Source: Pyropia yezoensis (Eukaryota > Rhodophyta > Bangiophyceae > Bangiales > Bangiaceae). Taken from it: 64,000 bases of DNA. The notes beneath the pieces are model-generated. The model searched no databases and had not been told where the DNA came from. It saw only the letters and a program-made list of their open reading frames with translations. Position numbers and translations under genes: made by a program. This document shows, in pieces, positions 10,954-21,275 of this stretch. Location of the stretch: assembly GCA_009829735.1 (NCBI GenBank), contig CM020619.1:15257816-15321815 (forward strand). The letters are read 5' to 3'. Numbering within the stretch: the stretch's first letter is position 1; every line of letters starts with the position of its first letter.

Positions 10954-11271
10954 TCACTCGCCGTCATCCTCCCCACTCAGAACCATGTCCACTGTCTCAT
11001 CAATGGCCCCCACATCATCCTCCGCGGTCAGCCACCGACGGACCGCCTGTGCACGGTCCTCATCTCCCAAGCCCACAAACTCCTCCTCGAGTGAGGCGTT
11101 CGCCAGCAAAGCCACCACATCAGGCACGTCTGTGTGAGCGTTGTCAAACGCGGGGACGACCCCATGAACCTGGCGACGGACCTCCGCCGCCGCCTCAGTC
11201 GGGAGTTCGTCAGCCTTTAGCCAGCAGTTGGTTAGATGCTCCGCAGGGACGGCGCGCCACTCCTCCTCCAT
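10954..11271 (-). pseudogene. C-terminal remnant of a pogo/Tigger-type (DDE_1) transposase
   Basis: A 105-residue frame from the ATG at 11271. Its start, EEEWRAVPAEHLTNCWLKAD, has the pattern that follows the DDE domain in pogo/Tigger/CENP-B-like transposases: a Trp, then a Thr-Ile/Leu-x-Asn-Cys-Trp helix. The rest is acidic (EEEFVGLGDEDR, EDDVGAIDETVDMVLSGEDD), also common at these C-termini. The catalytic domain is not next to it; upstream on the same strand the frame is closed and the DNA is G-rich. I read it as a DNA-transposon fossil. A small domesticated gene is possible but I see no evidence for one. Confidence 0.55.
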
Positions 11272-11600
11272 AATGGTCTTGAGCTAAATTCAGTTGGCAG
11301 ATAGTGTATCCAGTGCGGCGTGCAATCAGGTGCAGGTTGGGGAGTGACGCTTCACCGGGCTTGGATACGATGGGGGGCGGAGGGGGGGGGGGGGGGGGGG
11401 AGCGCAATGGTCTGGCAGCGAGAAATCGGCGTGGATCGACGGGATTGACGCCGTCATGATGGGACGGCGACGCGGCGGGGCGGTACTGTATACCCCTCGT
11501 GGGACCATCGTCGAGTACTTCAACATCCACGACTGCTTTTCTATGACGATTTATGCCATGAACTTCTGTGCGGAGCATTCGCAGCCCGAGTCCCGCGCGA

Positions 11601-11647
11601 ATGTTCGGCTCGGTTATAGCCGGTGCGGCTATAACCGAGCCGAACAT
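11601..11647. repeat. Perfect palindrome with 21-bp arms and a 5-bp loop
   Basis: Arms 11601-11621 and 11627-11647 are exact reverse complements around the loop GGTGC. Each arm contains TTCGGCTCGGTTATAGCC or its complement. It lies in a lower-GC island about 240 bp left of the retrotransposon block and could be a tiny foldback element, a cruciform site or a hairpin RNA. Function unknown. Confidence 0.95.
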
Positions 11648-11889
11648 AGTCGAATAATCACAGTATGTGAAGCAGCCACGATTGTTGTCGCGCTAACTCC
11701 AATTGATTGGTCCACGTATTGGCAACATCAAATTGCTCCCAGCCACACGTTGCACATGTATGGCTCGAGTGGAACGATGCGGCCAGCCGTCGGTCTTGTC
11801 CAGCTGCCAGCGGCCCTCGTCGGGGTTGGCTTGTGGTGCCCGCTCGCTTCGAGAGGGTGGAGGGCCTGGTCGGGGAGGGGGAAGGGGGA

Positions 11890-12358
11890 TGTGGCAAAAA
11901 CCTCTCGCACACGCGACACCCAAGTTGGGGCGGTGTACAAGGGCTGCCTCCCGTGTCGGGGGAACCGGAAGAAGTGCAAGTCGCACACACTCTATCCCTG
12001 TTGTGGGGCAATCCCCTCACTGACAAACAAGAGGATGGTCTGTGGTCCAACAGTTTCTTGGTCGGGACGGGGAAGCAGGGCCAAGCCCCGCTGTCCCTCC
12101 CCTTATCCCCCCAGGGTCCCCTCAGAATCTCGCCACTCAGAATCTCCCACCCCAGCACCTGCCCACCGGGCCACACGAAAATTCAAGACGATAAATGCAG
12201 AAAACCCTCAAATCCAAGTTGGATTTACTACTAAGCTAACTATCCCAAACTTAGGGAATACGGACCTAAATGCAGGGGGAGGAACGGGTCAGGCTAGTGG
12301 CCTGCCGCCCCTTGTATGACACGTGTTGCCCCCGTACCTGGGGGTCAATACTGCCACA
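11890..12358 (-). repeat. LTR (outer element, 3' side)
   Basis: 469 bp with the terminal inverted heptamer TGTGGCA/TGCCACA. The left flank is the target duplication GGGGA. By eye it is the most divergent of the six LTRs. Confidence 0.95.
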
Positions 12359-12697
12359 CTCCCCTCTCCTCGGTTCCGACCGACCCGGTCGGCCCTGTGA
12401 GGGGGTGCGTAAACGCACGTCTCGGCGTTGGGGGCGCGACTTGCTGTCCCCCCATTGAATACGTAACGCGGATGTGGAGGCGGTCACGTTGACCGCCCCT
12501 CTCCCCAAGCTTGCCCACTCGGCAGCTTGCTCTCCCCGGCTCTCACTTCACCATCACCAACACATCCCCTTCACCGTCCCCTTGGCCGCCCCACGCTGGG
12601 GAGGCCACCCATCTACCCACGATCCGAGCCCCCCTCAACTCGAGGCGGGTCTCGTGCCGCTGTAGCCAGGGCGTCTCTCCCCAACTTGGGGAGAGCC

Positions 12698-13573
12698 ATG
12701 GCGACCCCGGGGGTGGAGACTGACTCTCTCGACGAACGTATGGAGGACACCTCCTACGGTGCAGCGCCCGCCGGGACTTCCGGCGGGGGCTCCGCGGCTA
12801 CTCCGGGGGATGGGACTCCCGCGTCACCCGGCTTTGGGTTGACGGCGGGATCTCCCCCGGAGGCGGGACAAGTTGTCCCGCGTGAGGCCTTGGGGCGGTG
12901 GTTTTACCCCGCTTGGCCTCTATACGAGGAGGGGTTGACTGTTCTTCGCTGTGGCCGACTTGGCGCAGCGATGGGTCGGGTATGGGACCGCCTACGGGAG
13001 AAGTATCCCCGTAGGGTCGGGTTCCCTTCCGGCTTCAGGACGGACCAGTTTGCCTTCCTGGACGATGAGGAGGTCGAAGACGTACAGCGGGCCAAGGCCA
13101 TGGTGGACCGCGGGGGAACTATCCTGGGTCCCGGCGACTTGCCGACCTTTACTTTGGACGCGGTGGCAACTCGCCCCCCGTACCTTCACGAGGCCGATCC
13201 GCGCACTCATCACTTTGATGTGCGGATGGAGAAGGACTTCCGGCGAGGTCCCTACTTGGTGACCTCGGCTCAACATGAGTTTCCGCTGCAGTCCGCTGCC
13301 AGTAAGGAGCAGCACTACCCCAAGAAGCCCGAGTGGTGGCCTCAAGTTGAGGTCCCCTACGGGTTCCCGGCGTTGCTGCCACGGTTGCTTGACCACTTCG
13401 GCTCCGTCATGTTGACGGCTGGCCCTGATCACCTGGTGTGGGCCACGTTGGCCACCCAGTGGCTCCTCGAGGTCATGTCGACCTGGGTGTCTTGTGTTCA
13501 GCGGCGGGGAACGCTCTGGCATCTCCCCCTTCGGCTTATCCAAGGTTTTTGGAATAGCTCACCCCTCAGCTAG
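12698..13573 (+). CDS. Antisense ORF1 of the chromovirus (291 aa), unknown function
   Basis: Part of the outer minus-strand element, encoded on the strand opposite to gag-pol and reading inward from the 3' LTR. The ATG at 12698 follows a CT-rich leader. After an acidic/Pro-rich N-terminus the protein has a well-conserved, folded look: LGRWFYPAWPLYEEGLTVLR, GFPSGFRTDQFAFLDDEEVE, PYLHEADPRTHHFDVRMEKD, WWPQVEVPYGFPALLPRLLD. Copies at 22084-22959 and 30804-31679 differ at only a few positions. I recognise no family. Extra antisense ORFs are known in some plant Gypsy lineages; whether this one is related to those is unknown. Confidence 0.65.
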   Translation: MATPGVETDSLDERMEDTSYGAAPAGTSGGGSAATPGDGTPASPGFGLTAGSPPEAGQVVPREALGRWFYPAWPLYEEGLTVLRCGRLGAAMGRVWDRLREKYPRRVGFPSGFRTDQFAFLDDEEVEDVQRAKAMVDRGGTILGPGDLPTFTLDAVATRPPYLHEADPRTHHFDVRMEKDFRRGPYLVTSAQHEFPLQSAASKEQHYPKKPEWWPQVEVPYGFPALLPRLLDHFGSVMLTAGPDHLVWATLATQWLLEVMSTWVSCVQRRGTLWHLPLRLIQGFWNSSPLS

Positions 13574-13586
13574 TTGCTGAGGGGTG
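13560..13586. promoter_or_regulatory. Perfect hairpin (11-bp arms, 5-nt loop) at the end of antisense ORF1
   Basis: Arms CACCCCTCAGC and GCTGAGGGGTG around TAGTT. The normal stop codon of antisense ORF1 forms part of the loop. The hairpin is unchanged in the other two copies (22946-22972 and 30791-30817). It may be a transcript 3'-end or translational signal (inference). Confidence 0.7.
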
Positions 13587-13720
13587 CTCATCAGGACAAC
13601 TCACTCTACTTGAGGAGATGCTCCGCCTCCACAAGTTTATCGAGTGGGAGAGCATCGAGCACAAGTTGCGCCGCCGCACCCGCGGGCCCAAGGACGATGG
13701 CGCACTTCGCCAGTTCGTAT

Positions 13721-14189
13721 TGTGGCAGTATTGACCCCCAGGTACGGGGGCAACACGTGCCATGCAAGGGGCGGCAGGCCTCTAGCCTGATCCGTTCCTC
13801 CCCCTGCATTTAGGTCCGTATTCCCTAAGCTTGGGATAGTTAGCTTAGTAGTAAATCCAACTTGGATTTGAGGGTTTTCTGCATTTATCGTCTTGAATTT
13901 TCGTGTGGCCCGGTGGGCAGGTGCTGGGGTGGGAGATTCTGAGTGGCGAGATTCTGAGGGGACCCTGGGGGGATAAGGGGAGGGACAGCGGGGCTTGGCC
14001 CTGCGTCACCGTCCCGACCAAGAAACTGTTGGACCACACACCATCCTCTTGTTTGTCAGTGGGGGGTTTGCCCCACAACAGGGACAGAGTGTTTGCGACT
14101 TGCACTTCTTCCGGTTCCCCCGACATGGGAGGCAGCCCTTGTACACCGCCCCAACTTGGGTGTCGTGTGTGCAAGTGGTTTTTGCCACA
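13721..14189 (+). repeat. LTR (plus-strand copy, 5' side)
   Basis: 469 bp, begins TGTGGCAGTATTGACC and ends TTTTTGCCACA. It follows the target duplication CGTAT. Confidence 0.95.
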
Positions 14190-14308
14190 TTTGGTGGAGC
14201 AGCAGGGGACAGAGGTAAACTTTACCTCCGTGTGCACCCGGGTGTAGGGGGCCCTGTGTCTCAGAGGAACGGTGGACTTGGACCGTGTCATACGGATCGT
14301 CAGCCAAC

Positions 14309-16372
14309 ATGGCTAGCTCGGACCCCCCGTCGTCCGGGGAGTACACGGGTGACGCACGTACTTCAGTGCCTTTGAATACTGGTGAGACACAGGTGGGTTT
14401 ACCTGGGGTCGCAGAGGGACTACAGGTCCCTCAAGCCAGCAGGACTGGAAGTACGGGCGGGCAACAGGTCACCCCGACTCAGTCGGAAGTTCACTCGGGT
14501 GACACTTCTGATGTGCGTGGGCCGAAGTCTGGCCACCGTGTGGTATACTCAACGGGAACGTCCCAAGGGGTGAGGACTGTCCCCGCGGGTTCCACTCGGG
14601 TTGGAGCCAACTTTGGCATGGAGCCGTCGCCAACTAGGCTTTCGGAGGACGGCGGACCTCCGTTGGTCGGCGATGGGCTCGCGCCCATGCCCCCGGTTGA
14701 GACCCCTGAGGATCGTGGTTACCCCTCAGGTGGACTCCCGGAGGCGGACCGAGACTCAACTGGAGTCGACAATCCACTCCTCGCGGAAACTGTCCGTCGG
14801 GAGGCGACCAATGTGTTACGGCAGACTTTGCCGGACCTGGTGGTCACGATGACGAATACTATTCTGAATCAGATTGTGGCGATTTTGCCAGATGGCACTA
14901 ATGTCCAGACCGGATTAGGGCTTTCGAGCCCGCAGGCGCAGGGGGAATCCCTCCTCACGCCTATCTCGGGTCGCCCCGAACAGGGGGCGACACTTGTGAC
15001 TCCCAACGAGGGAGCCACACCATTCTCGGTGGGGCGTACGCCCTTCATGGGGGAGTTTCCCCCGGAAACGCCGGCGGCTACACCAAGCGCGCCGCGCCAG
15101 ACTATGGGCACTGAGGGTCAAATTACCCCAGTGCCACAGCGGCTGTTCCCTCAACGTGAGGTGCCGCCCAAGATCCAGGTAGCCAACCCTGTCTACCAGA
15201 GGATTTTTGACTGTGAGACCTACGCCCTCCACAACAAGTCGGTGGCGTATGGTCCTTTCCAGGCCCGAGCCATGGGCCGTGCCAAGAAGAATGCACTTCA
15301 CTCTTTTGGGCACAAAGCGGAGTGGGATGGAACCCCCCCCCTCCGTGTCTTTGAGTTTCTACGTCGTTTCACAAAAGCCTGTGACGACAATGCCATAAGT
15401 GAAGGCATGGCTTTCTATATGCTACAGGAGTTTACAAAGGGCGACCTGCGGACAGAACTTATGGCCGTCATGCCCAGTTCTTCAAGTGGAGGCGCTGGTG
15501 AGGTGACGTCCTACTTGGAGCTCGTCAACTGGTTTTTGAGAGCCATGGTGGATGAAGCAGCGTTGGCTTCTCAAGTTGAGGAGTTTACCCAAGCTCACCT
15601 GGAAGAGGCTGAGGACGAGTTGTCCTTTGCGGAGCGAGTCCGTAAGCTGAACAATCTTTGTGGGTTTCTTCATCCAAAAGCTGTGGTGAAGAGTCGGTTT
15701 GTGGAGGGACTCCATTGGTCAGTCCTGATGGAGACACGGGAGCACAACACTGCCCGGGCGACACTGACCGAGTTGGCTAGGTTCGCCTACCGCAGAGGCG
15801 AGGCCTACCGCAAGTTGCGGGAGGAACAACGCCAGGAGCGTCAAGCCGAGTTGGCCAAGGAACGGGAGGAGGCGCGCCAGGCCAGAGAGTTGAGAGAGGC
15901 ACGCCGAATCCGCAAGGAGAGGGTGGTAGCTGCCGTGGAAACTTCCCAGGGTATCTCTTCGTCTTCCTCAGTTGGGAAGACCCCTCCGGGAACTGATAGT
16001 CGGTGTTGGAACTGCAACTCCGATGGACACTGGGCATATGATTGTCCCAAGTTGAGTAAACGCATCCAACAACTTGTTAAGAATGCGAGTAAGAAGTCGG
16101 CTACGAACGAAGTACGTTCACGCCGCGAGGGTGGGTCTCGACCGGTCGTCGCGGTCGCCACACCCTCGGCGGAGGAGGCGGACACGTCGTCCTCGGGTTC
16201 GTCGTCTTCCCCTCCGCCCTCAGATTCGGACGCCAAGTCGGCGGGAAACGAATGGCCGTTGGAGCTGGCCGTCCGAAGCTCACAACGGCAGCCTCGGCCA
16301 AGTGGGTCAAGAGGACGAACCAACCCTGCCGGATACTACGGCGACCTAAGGGGGTCCGCCCACCTCGGGTAG
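14309..16372 (+). CDS. Chromovirus gag (687 aa)
   Basis: The ATG at 14309 opens a frame with a long Thr/Pro/Ser-rich N-terminal third, then a capsid-like helical domain (FEFLRRFTKACDDNAISEGM, MLQEFTKGDLRTELMAVMP, LNNLCGFLHPKAVVKSRFVE), a Lys/Arg/Glu-rich coiled segment and one CCHC zinc knuckle, CWNCNSDGHWAYDC, near residue 560. The last 121 bases overlap pol in another frame. Related elements commonly express pol by ribosomal frameshifting at such an overlap. It appears whole. Confidence 0.88.
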   Translation: MASSDPPSSGEYTGDARTSVPLNTGETQVGLPGVAEGLQVPQASRTGSTGGQQVTPTQSEVHSGDTSDVRGPKSGHRVVYSTGTSQGVRTVPAGSTRVGANFGMEPSPTRLSEDGGPPLVGDGLAPMPPVETPEDRGYPSGGLPEADRDSTGVDNPLLAETVRREATNVLRQTLPDLVVTMTNTILNQIVAILPDGTNVQTGLGLSSPQAQGESLLTPISGRPEQGATLVTPNEGATPFSVGRTPFMGEFPPETPAATPSAPRQTMGTEGQITPVPQRLFPQREVPPKIQVANPVYQRIFDCETYALHNKSVAYGPFQARAMGRAKKNALHSFGHKAEWDGTPPLRVFEFLRRFTKACDDNAISEGMAFYMLQEFTKGDLRTELMAVMPSSSSGGAGEVTSYLELVNWFLRAMVDEAALASQVEEFTQAHLEEAEDELSFAERVRKLNNLCGFLHPKAVVKSRFVEGLHWSVLMETREHNTARATLTELARFAYRRGEAYRKLREEQRQERQAELAKEREEARQARELREARRIRKERVVAAVETSQGISSSSSVGKTPPGTDSRCWNCNSDGHWAYDCPKLSKRIQQLVKNASKKSATNEVRSRREGGSRPVVAVATPSAEEADTSSSGSSSSPPPSDSDAKSAGNEWPLELAVRSSQRQPRPSGSRGRTNPAGYYGDLRGSAHLG

Positions 16373-19300
16373 GACTCCCCAAGAACGTAAACCCACGTCG
16401 GGTCATCGCGGTGCTGACGGGTGAGAACTTCCAGGTGGCGGAACAGGTAAAACTAGCCCCCGGCCGTGCCTGTTGTGCCCGTATCGTGCTTGATACCGGG
16501 TCAGGAGCCTCCTTGATACGTAAGTGGCTATTACCAAAGGAGATGAAGCTCCAACGCTGGAGGTCTAAAGCTGACCATCTGATCGATATCAATGGTGGGG
16601 TACTTCCCATCGTTGGTGCCGTGACCCTACCAACTAGGTTGGGGACCCATGAGGTCGACGTGACCTATGGAGTAGTTGAGAATATATCGGTACCCCTGCT
16701 TCTGGGTACCCCTTATGTTGTTACACAAGTGCCTTTGATTTGTGGCCCTGAGTATTGGGTCAAGTTGATGAATGGGGAGACCATCCCCATCCTTGGTAAG
16801 GGAAAGTCTGTGGCTCCTGTGACAGTCTCACAGTCGAAGCCTGTTTGCTCTGTGAGAGAAGGGTTTACTGCTACCCTGCGTTTAGCCCGTAAAGTCACGT
16901 TGCCCCCCAACTCGGTGGCGCACGTTGACGTTGTAACTGATTATACGGGGAACGGGTTGGTGCACCCTCACCCCCGTCTTGCTCGCAAGCACCAAGTGCA
17001 TGTTGCCCTTGGCACGATGGACTCCAAAGCCGGGGTCCCGTGGAGGATCCAGGTTATGAACCTGAGCTCGTCGCCCAAGTACTTCAAGTCGGGAGCCAAG
17101 TTCGGCTATATCGACCAACATGAGGGACCGGTAGTAGCGGTCACCCTCAATGCGGGCGCGAGTAGCGACCCGAAGTCCGGAAAGGAGAAGCACCAAGCCA
17201 AGTCGGCCGCCTCTCCTCGGCCCCGTGTGAACATGGAGAGTGTTCCACCCCGGTTGAGGGTTCAAGTTGAACGCCTCTTGGACCAATATCACAAGTTGTG
17301 GGATTGCCAATTGGGACTCATGAGAGCCACTCAACACCGGATCGAGTTGAAGCCCGGTGCACCCCCTATACGCGAACAACCGTATAGGGGAGGACCCCGT
17401 TCAAGGGCCCTCGTCAAGGAGCAAGTCGCTCGCATGGAGGCCCTCGATGTGATCGAGGCCAGCAACGCCGAGTGGGCGAGTCCGGTGGTTATCGTCCCCA
17501 AAGTTGATGGGACCCCCCGGTTCTGTATCGACTACCGTAAGCTCAACGAGAGCACGGTGAAGGACAGTTATCCCCTACCTAGGATGGACGACTGTTTGGA
17601 CTCTCTGGGGGAGGCGAACGTGTTCTCTACCCTGGCCTGTAACGCGGGGTACTGGCAAATTCCCATTGCCCCGGAAGACAGGCATAAAACTAGCTTTACC
17701 TGTCACTGTGGTATCTACCAGTGCATGCATCTACCGTTTGGCCTGTGTAACGCGCCGGCAACTTTCCAGCGCGCTATGGACATGATTCTGGCCGGAGTAC
17801 GGTGGCAGATCTGTCTCGTGTACCTAGACGATATCATTGTGTTCTCCCGAAGTCCGGAGGAACACATTGGCCATCTTGGCCAGGTGTTCAAGCTGGTTAT
17901 TGACGCCGGTGTGTCACTGAAGGCGAGTAAGTGCCACCTCTTCACTCAAGAGGTGGAATACTTGGGACATGTTGTCCGTCCGGGGCGTCTCAGTGTCAAC
18001 GAGAAGAACTTGAGGGCCATCCGTAAGGCTCAGTACCCCCGGACCCAGACCCAGATGAGGAGCTTCCTCGGGATGTGTAACGTGTACCGACGTTTCACCC
18101 AGGGCTCCGCCAAGGTGGCGAAACCGTTGAACGAGTTAGTAAGCTCAACGCTACCGAAGAACCTGCCTCCCCCAAGTCGGGTGGAGCAGGAATCCTTTGA
18201 GACTCTTCGGGACCTTCTGCTGAAGCCCCCTATCTTGGCTATTCCCAGGTTGGGAGGCCACTACATCCTGGATGTGGACGCTAGCTACGACCAACTTGGT
18301 TGTGTGTTGCTTCAGCAGCAGCCGGACAAGGAGTACTTGCCGGTGGGATACTTCAGCAAGGGGCTGAACTCGGCTGAGAAGAACTACGGAGTCACCGAGT
18401 TGGAAGGACTCGCAGTGGTGTGGGCGGTGAAGTCACTTCGTCACTACCTAGAGGGTGAGAAGTTCCTCATCCGCTGTGACCACCGCGCGTTGCAGTTCAT
18501 CTTCAAGACGGATTGTACGAACACTCGTCTCAACCGGTGGAGGGTGCGACTGGCACCCTTCAACTTTGATATTGAGTACCGACCTGGCAGGCAACATGCC
18601 CTTGCCGACGGCCTTTCTTGGATACCTACCAAGGGGCTGGGCACTAACTCCGTCGAAGAAGACATCCCCATCGTGGGGGTAGTCACGCGCTCGGGTCAGG
18701 CGTTGGACCCCGAGGCGCCAGGGAACAAGGAGTACTTGCCCCTGTCCCTGGACCAGGTGGTGAAGGCCCAGGCCGAGGACCCCTTCTGCAAGTCGCAGAG
18801 GGATACACTGGATACAGTGGCGGAGACGCGGTTCTTTCTGGGAGACGATGGCCTCCTCATGAGGAGGGGGGTATTCCAGGGGACCGAACCACTTGTCGTC
18901 CCCGCATCCCTCAAGGACAGTATTCTCGAGAGGGAGCATAACGCTCCCACAGGTGGACACCTGGGGTCTAGTATACTGTACCGGACCCTGAGGACTAGGT
19001 TCTACTGGCCGTCCATGGTGGTGGACATCTACAGTTGGGTGGCTGCCTGCACAAGTTGTGCACAGAACCGTCTGATGGAACGGCGGCCTACTACGGCTAT
19101 GCTATTGTTCCCGGCCAAGGAGCCCTTTGCCGCGTTGGCGATGGACATCCTTGGGCCACTGCCAGTGACCGAGGGGGGCAACCAGTACCTCCTGGTTATC
19201 TGTGACCGCTTCACAAAACTTACGCGAGCGATCCCACTGGCAGAAATCACGGCCATGTCGGTCGTGTCAGCCTTCCTAGATCACTGGGTTGCCGCGTATG

Positions 19301-20364
19301 GCATTCCGGATAGTACACTATCGGACAATGGACCGCAATTTGCGTCTGTACTGTTTCAGGGAGTGCTGGATATGTTGGGGGTGCGGGCAAACTATGCCAC
19401 CCCCTACCACCCACAAACTAATGGGCAGGTGGAGCGCTTCAACAAAACTATTGTTCGGCAGCTGCGCCACTATGTGAGTGAGCACGTGAAAACGTGGGAC
19501 CAATACATTTCTATTCTTACTACTGCCTACAATTCGCAGGTCCACACATCTACCGGGGAAGTACCCCTCGCTTTTGTGACCCCCCGTCGCGTGCGGTCTA
19601 TTGCCGTGCGGCGGCCCCTCCCAACCAGGGAGGATGGTGGCAGTACGCCTAATCCTACTGAGAGTAAGGCGGAGTTCGCTGCTAGGCTTGAAAGACTCAT
19701 CCCTAAAGTCAGGGCTGAGATGGACAAAGCGCAAAAGCGCTACAAGCGTACTTTTGACAAAAAGGTGCGCAATGCTAAGCATGTCCCCGAGCAGGGTGAC
19801 TGGGTATTGGTCCAGTCACACACCCCAACTGGGGGTAAGTTGGTATTCCAGACGAAGGGGCCATACCAGGTCCTTCGTACGGATGGGCGGCGCTTTACCA
19901 TCGAAAGTGACGATGGGGTCCGCACAGTGAACGGACAGGACGTGGTCAAAGTTGCACCACCGCCTGCAGGCGACCCAGCTTGGGCGCGGGCGCTGGAAGC
20001 GTGGCGCCTGCCCTCGCTGCCTGCGGCCATACATGGCCCGCAGGAGTACGTGTTCGATAAGTTCATCGACCACGGATGGGATGAGGATACTAACCGCCTC
20101 ATGTTGAGGGTGCGTTGGTTCGGCTACAAAGCCAAGGATGATACGTGGGAATATGTGAAGGACCTTCCCGCTGAGAAGGTCCGGGCGTACTGTGCCCGGA
20201 ATGAGATAGACCCTAACAGCCCCCCCGTCAACGTGAGGGAAGGCCGAGCAACAGTGCCAAGAGAGTGCTTCAAGTCGAAGTGGTACGCAGAGTGGCTTTT
20301 AACTACAGCCCTAACCCTCACACTCTCACAACAAAGGCAGCTGCCAACTAGGCATGCATGCTAG
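16252..20364 (+). CDS. Chromovirus pol: protease, RT, RNase H, integrase, chromodomain
   Basis: One open frame of 1,370 residues. In order: aspartic protease (LDTGSGASLI, near residue 80), reverse transcriptase (FCIDYRKLNESTVKDSYPLP; VYLDDIIVFSRSPEEH near 520), RNase H (LDVDASYDQLGCVLL; EKNYGVTELEGLAVVWAVKS), integrase with its zinc domain (CTSCAQNR) and DDE core (AMDILGPLP; TLSDNGPQFAS; YHPQTNGQVERFNKTIVRQL), and a C-terminal chromodomain (MLRVRWFGYKAKDDTWEYVK). Domain order and chromodomain place it in the chromovirus branch of Ty3/Gypsy. The chromodomain is thought to steer integration toward particular chromatin. Its last 17 bases overlap the convergent antisense ORF2. Confidence 0.95.
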   Translation: MAVGAGRPKLTTAASAKWVKRTNQPCRILRRPKGVRPPRVGLPKNVNPRRVIAVLTGENFQVAEQVKLAPGRACCARIVLDTGSGASLIRKWLLPKEMKLQRWRSKADHLIDINGGVLPIVGAVTLPTRLGTHEVDVTYGVVENISVPLLLGTPYVVTQVPLICGPEYWVKLMNGETIPILGKGKSVAPVTVSQSKPVCSVREGFTATLRLARKVTLPPNSVAHVDVVTDYTGNGLVHPHPRLARKHQVHVALGTMDSKAGVPWRIQVMNLSSSPKYFKSGAKFGYIDQHEGPVVAVTLNAGASSDPKSGKEKHQAKSAASPRPRVNMESVPPRLRVQVERLLDQYHKLWDCQLGLMRATQHRIELKPGAPPIREQPYRGGPRSRALVKEQVARMEALDVIEASNAEWASPVVIVPKVDGTPRFCIDYRKLNESTVKDSYPLPRMDDCLDSLGEANVFSTLACNAGYWQIPIAPEDRHKTSFTCHCGIYQCMHLPFGLCNAPATFQRAMDMILAGVRWQICLVYLDDIIVFSRSPEEHIGHLGQVFKLVIDAGVSLKASKCHLFTQEVEYLGHVVRPGRLSVNEKNLRAIRKAQYPRTQTQMRSFLGMCNVYRRFTQGSAKVAKPLNELVSSTLPKNLPPPSRVEQESFETLRDLLLKPPILAIPRLGGHYILDVDASYDQLGCVLLQQQPDKEYLPVGYFSKGLNSAEKNYGVTELEGLAVVWAVKSLRHYLEGEKFLIRCDHRALQFIFKTDCTNTRLNRWRVRLAPFNFDIEYRPGRQHALADGLSWIPTKGLGTNSVEEDIPIVGVVTRSGQALDPEAPGNKEYLPLSLDQVVKAQAEDPFCKSQRDTLDTVAETRFFLGDDGLLMRRGVFQGTEPLVVPASLKDSILEREHNAPTGGHLGSSILYRTLRTRFYWPSMVVDIYSWVAACTSCAQNRLMERRPTTAMLLFPAKEPFAALAMDILGPLPVTEGGNQYLLVICDRFTKLTRAIPLAEITAMSVVSAFLDHWVAAYGIPDSTLSDNGPQFASVLFQGVLDMLGVRANYATPYHPQTNGQVERFNKTIVRQLRHYVSEHVKTWDQYISILTTAYNSQVHTSTGEVPLAFVTPRRVRSIAVRRPLPTREDGGSTPNPTESKAEFAARLERLIPKVRAEMDKAQKRYKRTFDKKVRNAKHVPEQGDWVLVQSHTPTGGKLVFQTKGPYQVLRTDGRRFTIESDDGVRTVNGQDVVKVAPPPAGDPAWARALEAWRLPSLPAAIHGPQEYVFDKFIDHGWDEDTNRLMLRVRWFGYKAKDDTWEYVKDLPAEKVRAYCARNEIDPNSPPVNVREGRATVPRECFKSKWYAEWLLTTALTLTLSQQRQLPTRHAC

Positions 20365-21270
20365 ACTCTCCAACCCCACGGCCCTCGCCCTCATGTGGAG
20401 GCGAGCGGCGAGACCCCCGGCGATAACGCTCCCCACCAGTCGGGGGGGCCGGCGGCTCCAAGTCGGACCTGTCGCGCCCCTCACGGTCGCGCAAGTGGCG
20501 ACGACCGCGGCTGCTCTTCTGCTTGGTCTTGCGCGCAAGTTGGCGACGCAGACGCCGGACCGACTCCGACTCTGACGGAGTAGAGGACTCCGAGACGGAG
20601 TAAGACAACTCGTCTTCCGATACGGAGGGAGAGCGCCGCGAGCGTCGGCGACGACGGCGAGGAGGCGAGTATGCCCGGCTCGCCCGACGTTTGCCACGCC
20701 CAAGTGGGGCTGGCTGGGGCACAATAGCCCCGATGCGAGTCAACTCGGCCGTCATAAACTCCGCCACCGACTCGCAACTCGCGGTCGCCACCGCAGTACG
20801 AACGCGCTCCTCAAGTTGAGAAGTCTCGGAGGCCTGGAGGGTTGCGGTCGACGCGGCCAACCAGGAAATGGTGCGCACCAACGTGGTGATCATCATCTCT
20901 GAGGTCAGAGGCGTGGCCGGTAACACCAACTTTGGGTATACCGTCAGAAGAGTGGCCCCCAAGTTGGGGGACACCGGGGTGGACGACTCAACAGCCACGC
21001 TTATCGGGATGTCCCCGTGCGGCTGGTAGGGGACAGGAGGAAGCGGAGGGGCACGCCGAGGTGGCGGGACCCGGGTGTAACTGCGACCCCTACTCGGGGC
21101 CCCCGCAGTGGGTTGAGTCATATGGTCATCACGTGAGGGCACGGCCATAACTATGGCCTTGTCCGGGGGCGGCGCAGTGTGGCGGTCCCCCCCCGGGGCA
21201 TACGGGTAGTCCCCAATGCCCAGCCCCTCTCGTAGCACCACACGGCCGTCGTGAAGTTCACAAGCGACCC
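20348..21270 (-). CDS. Antisense ORF2 (SR-rich), interrupted by an LTR insertion
   Basis: Main part of the second antisense ORF, convergent with pol. It is rich in Arg/Ser, with RRRRRRSRRSPSVSEDELS near the C-terminus, like SR-type RNA-binding proteins. Its N-terminal end is cut at the CGTAT site by the neighbouring LTR. See 29734-30759 for the uninterrupted version. Confidence 0.65.
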
Positions 21271-21275
21271 ATACG

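Larger units (their letters stand above)
13721..21275 (+). mobile_element. Plus-strand chromovirus copy, 5' LTR through pol, nested at the CGTAT site
   Basis: The LTR at 13721-14189 is preceded by CGTAT (13716-13720), part of antisense ORF2 of the outer element. A primer-binding site (14192-14209, TGGTGGAGCAGCAGGGGA) complements a tRNA 3' end in CCA, two bases after the LTR. Gag and pol follow and look whole. The copy continues to the same internal CGTAT site (21271-21275, read on the other strand), where the next LTR, in opposite orientation, begins. Its own antisense-ORF1 side and 3' LTR are not next to it. Confidence 0.88.
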
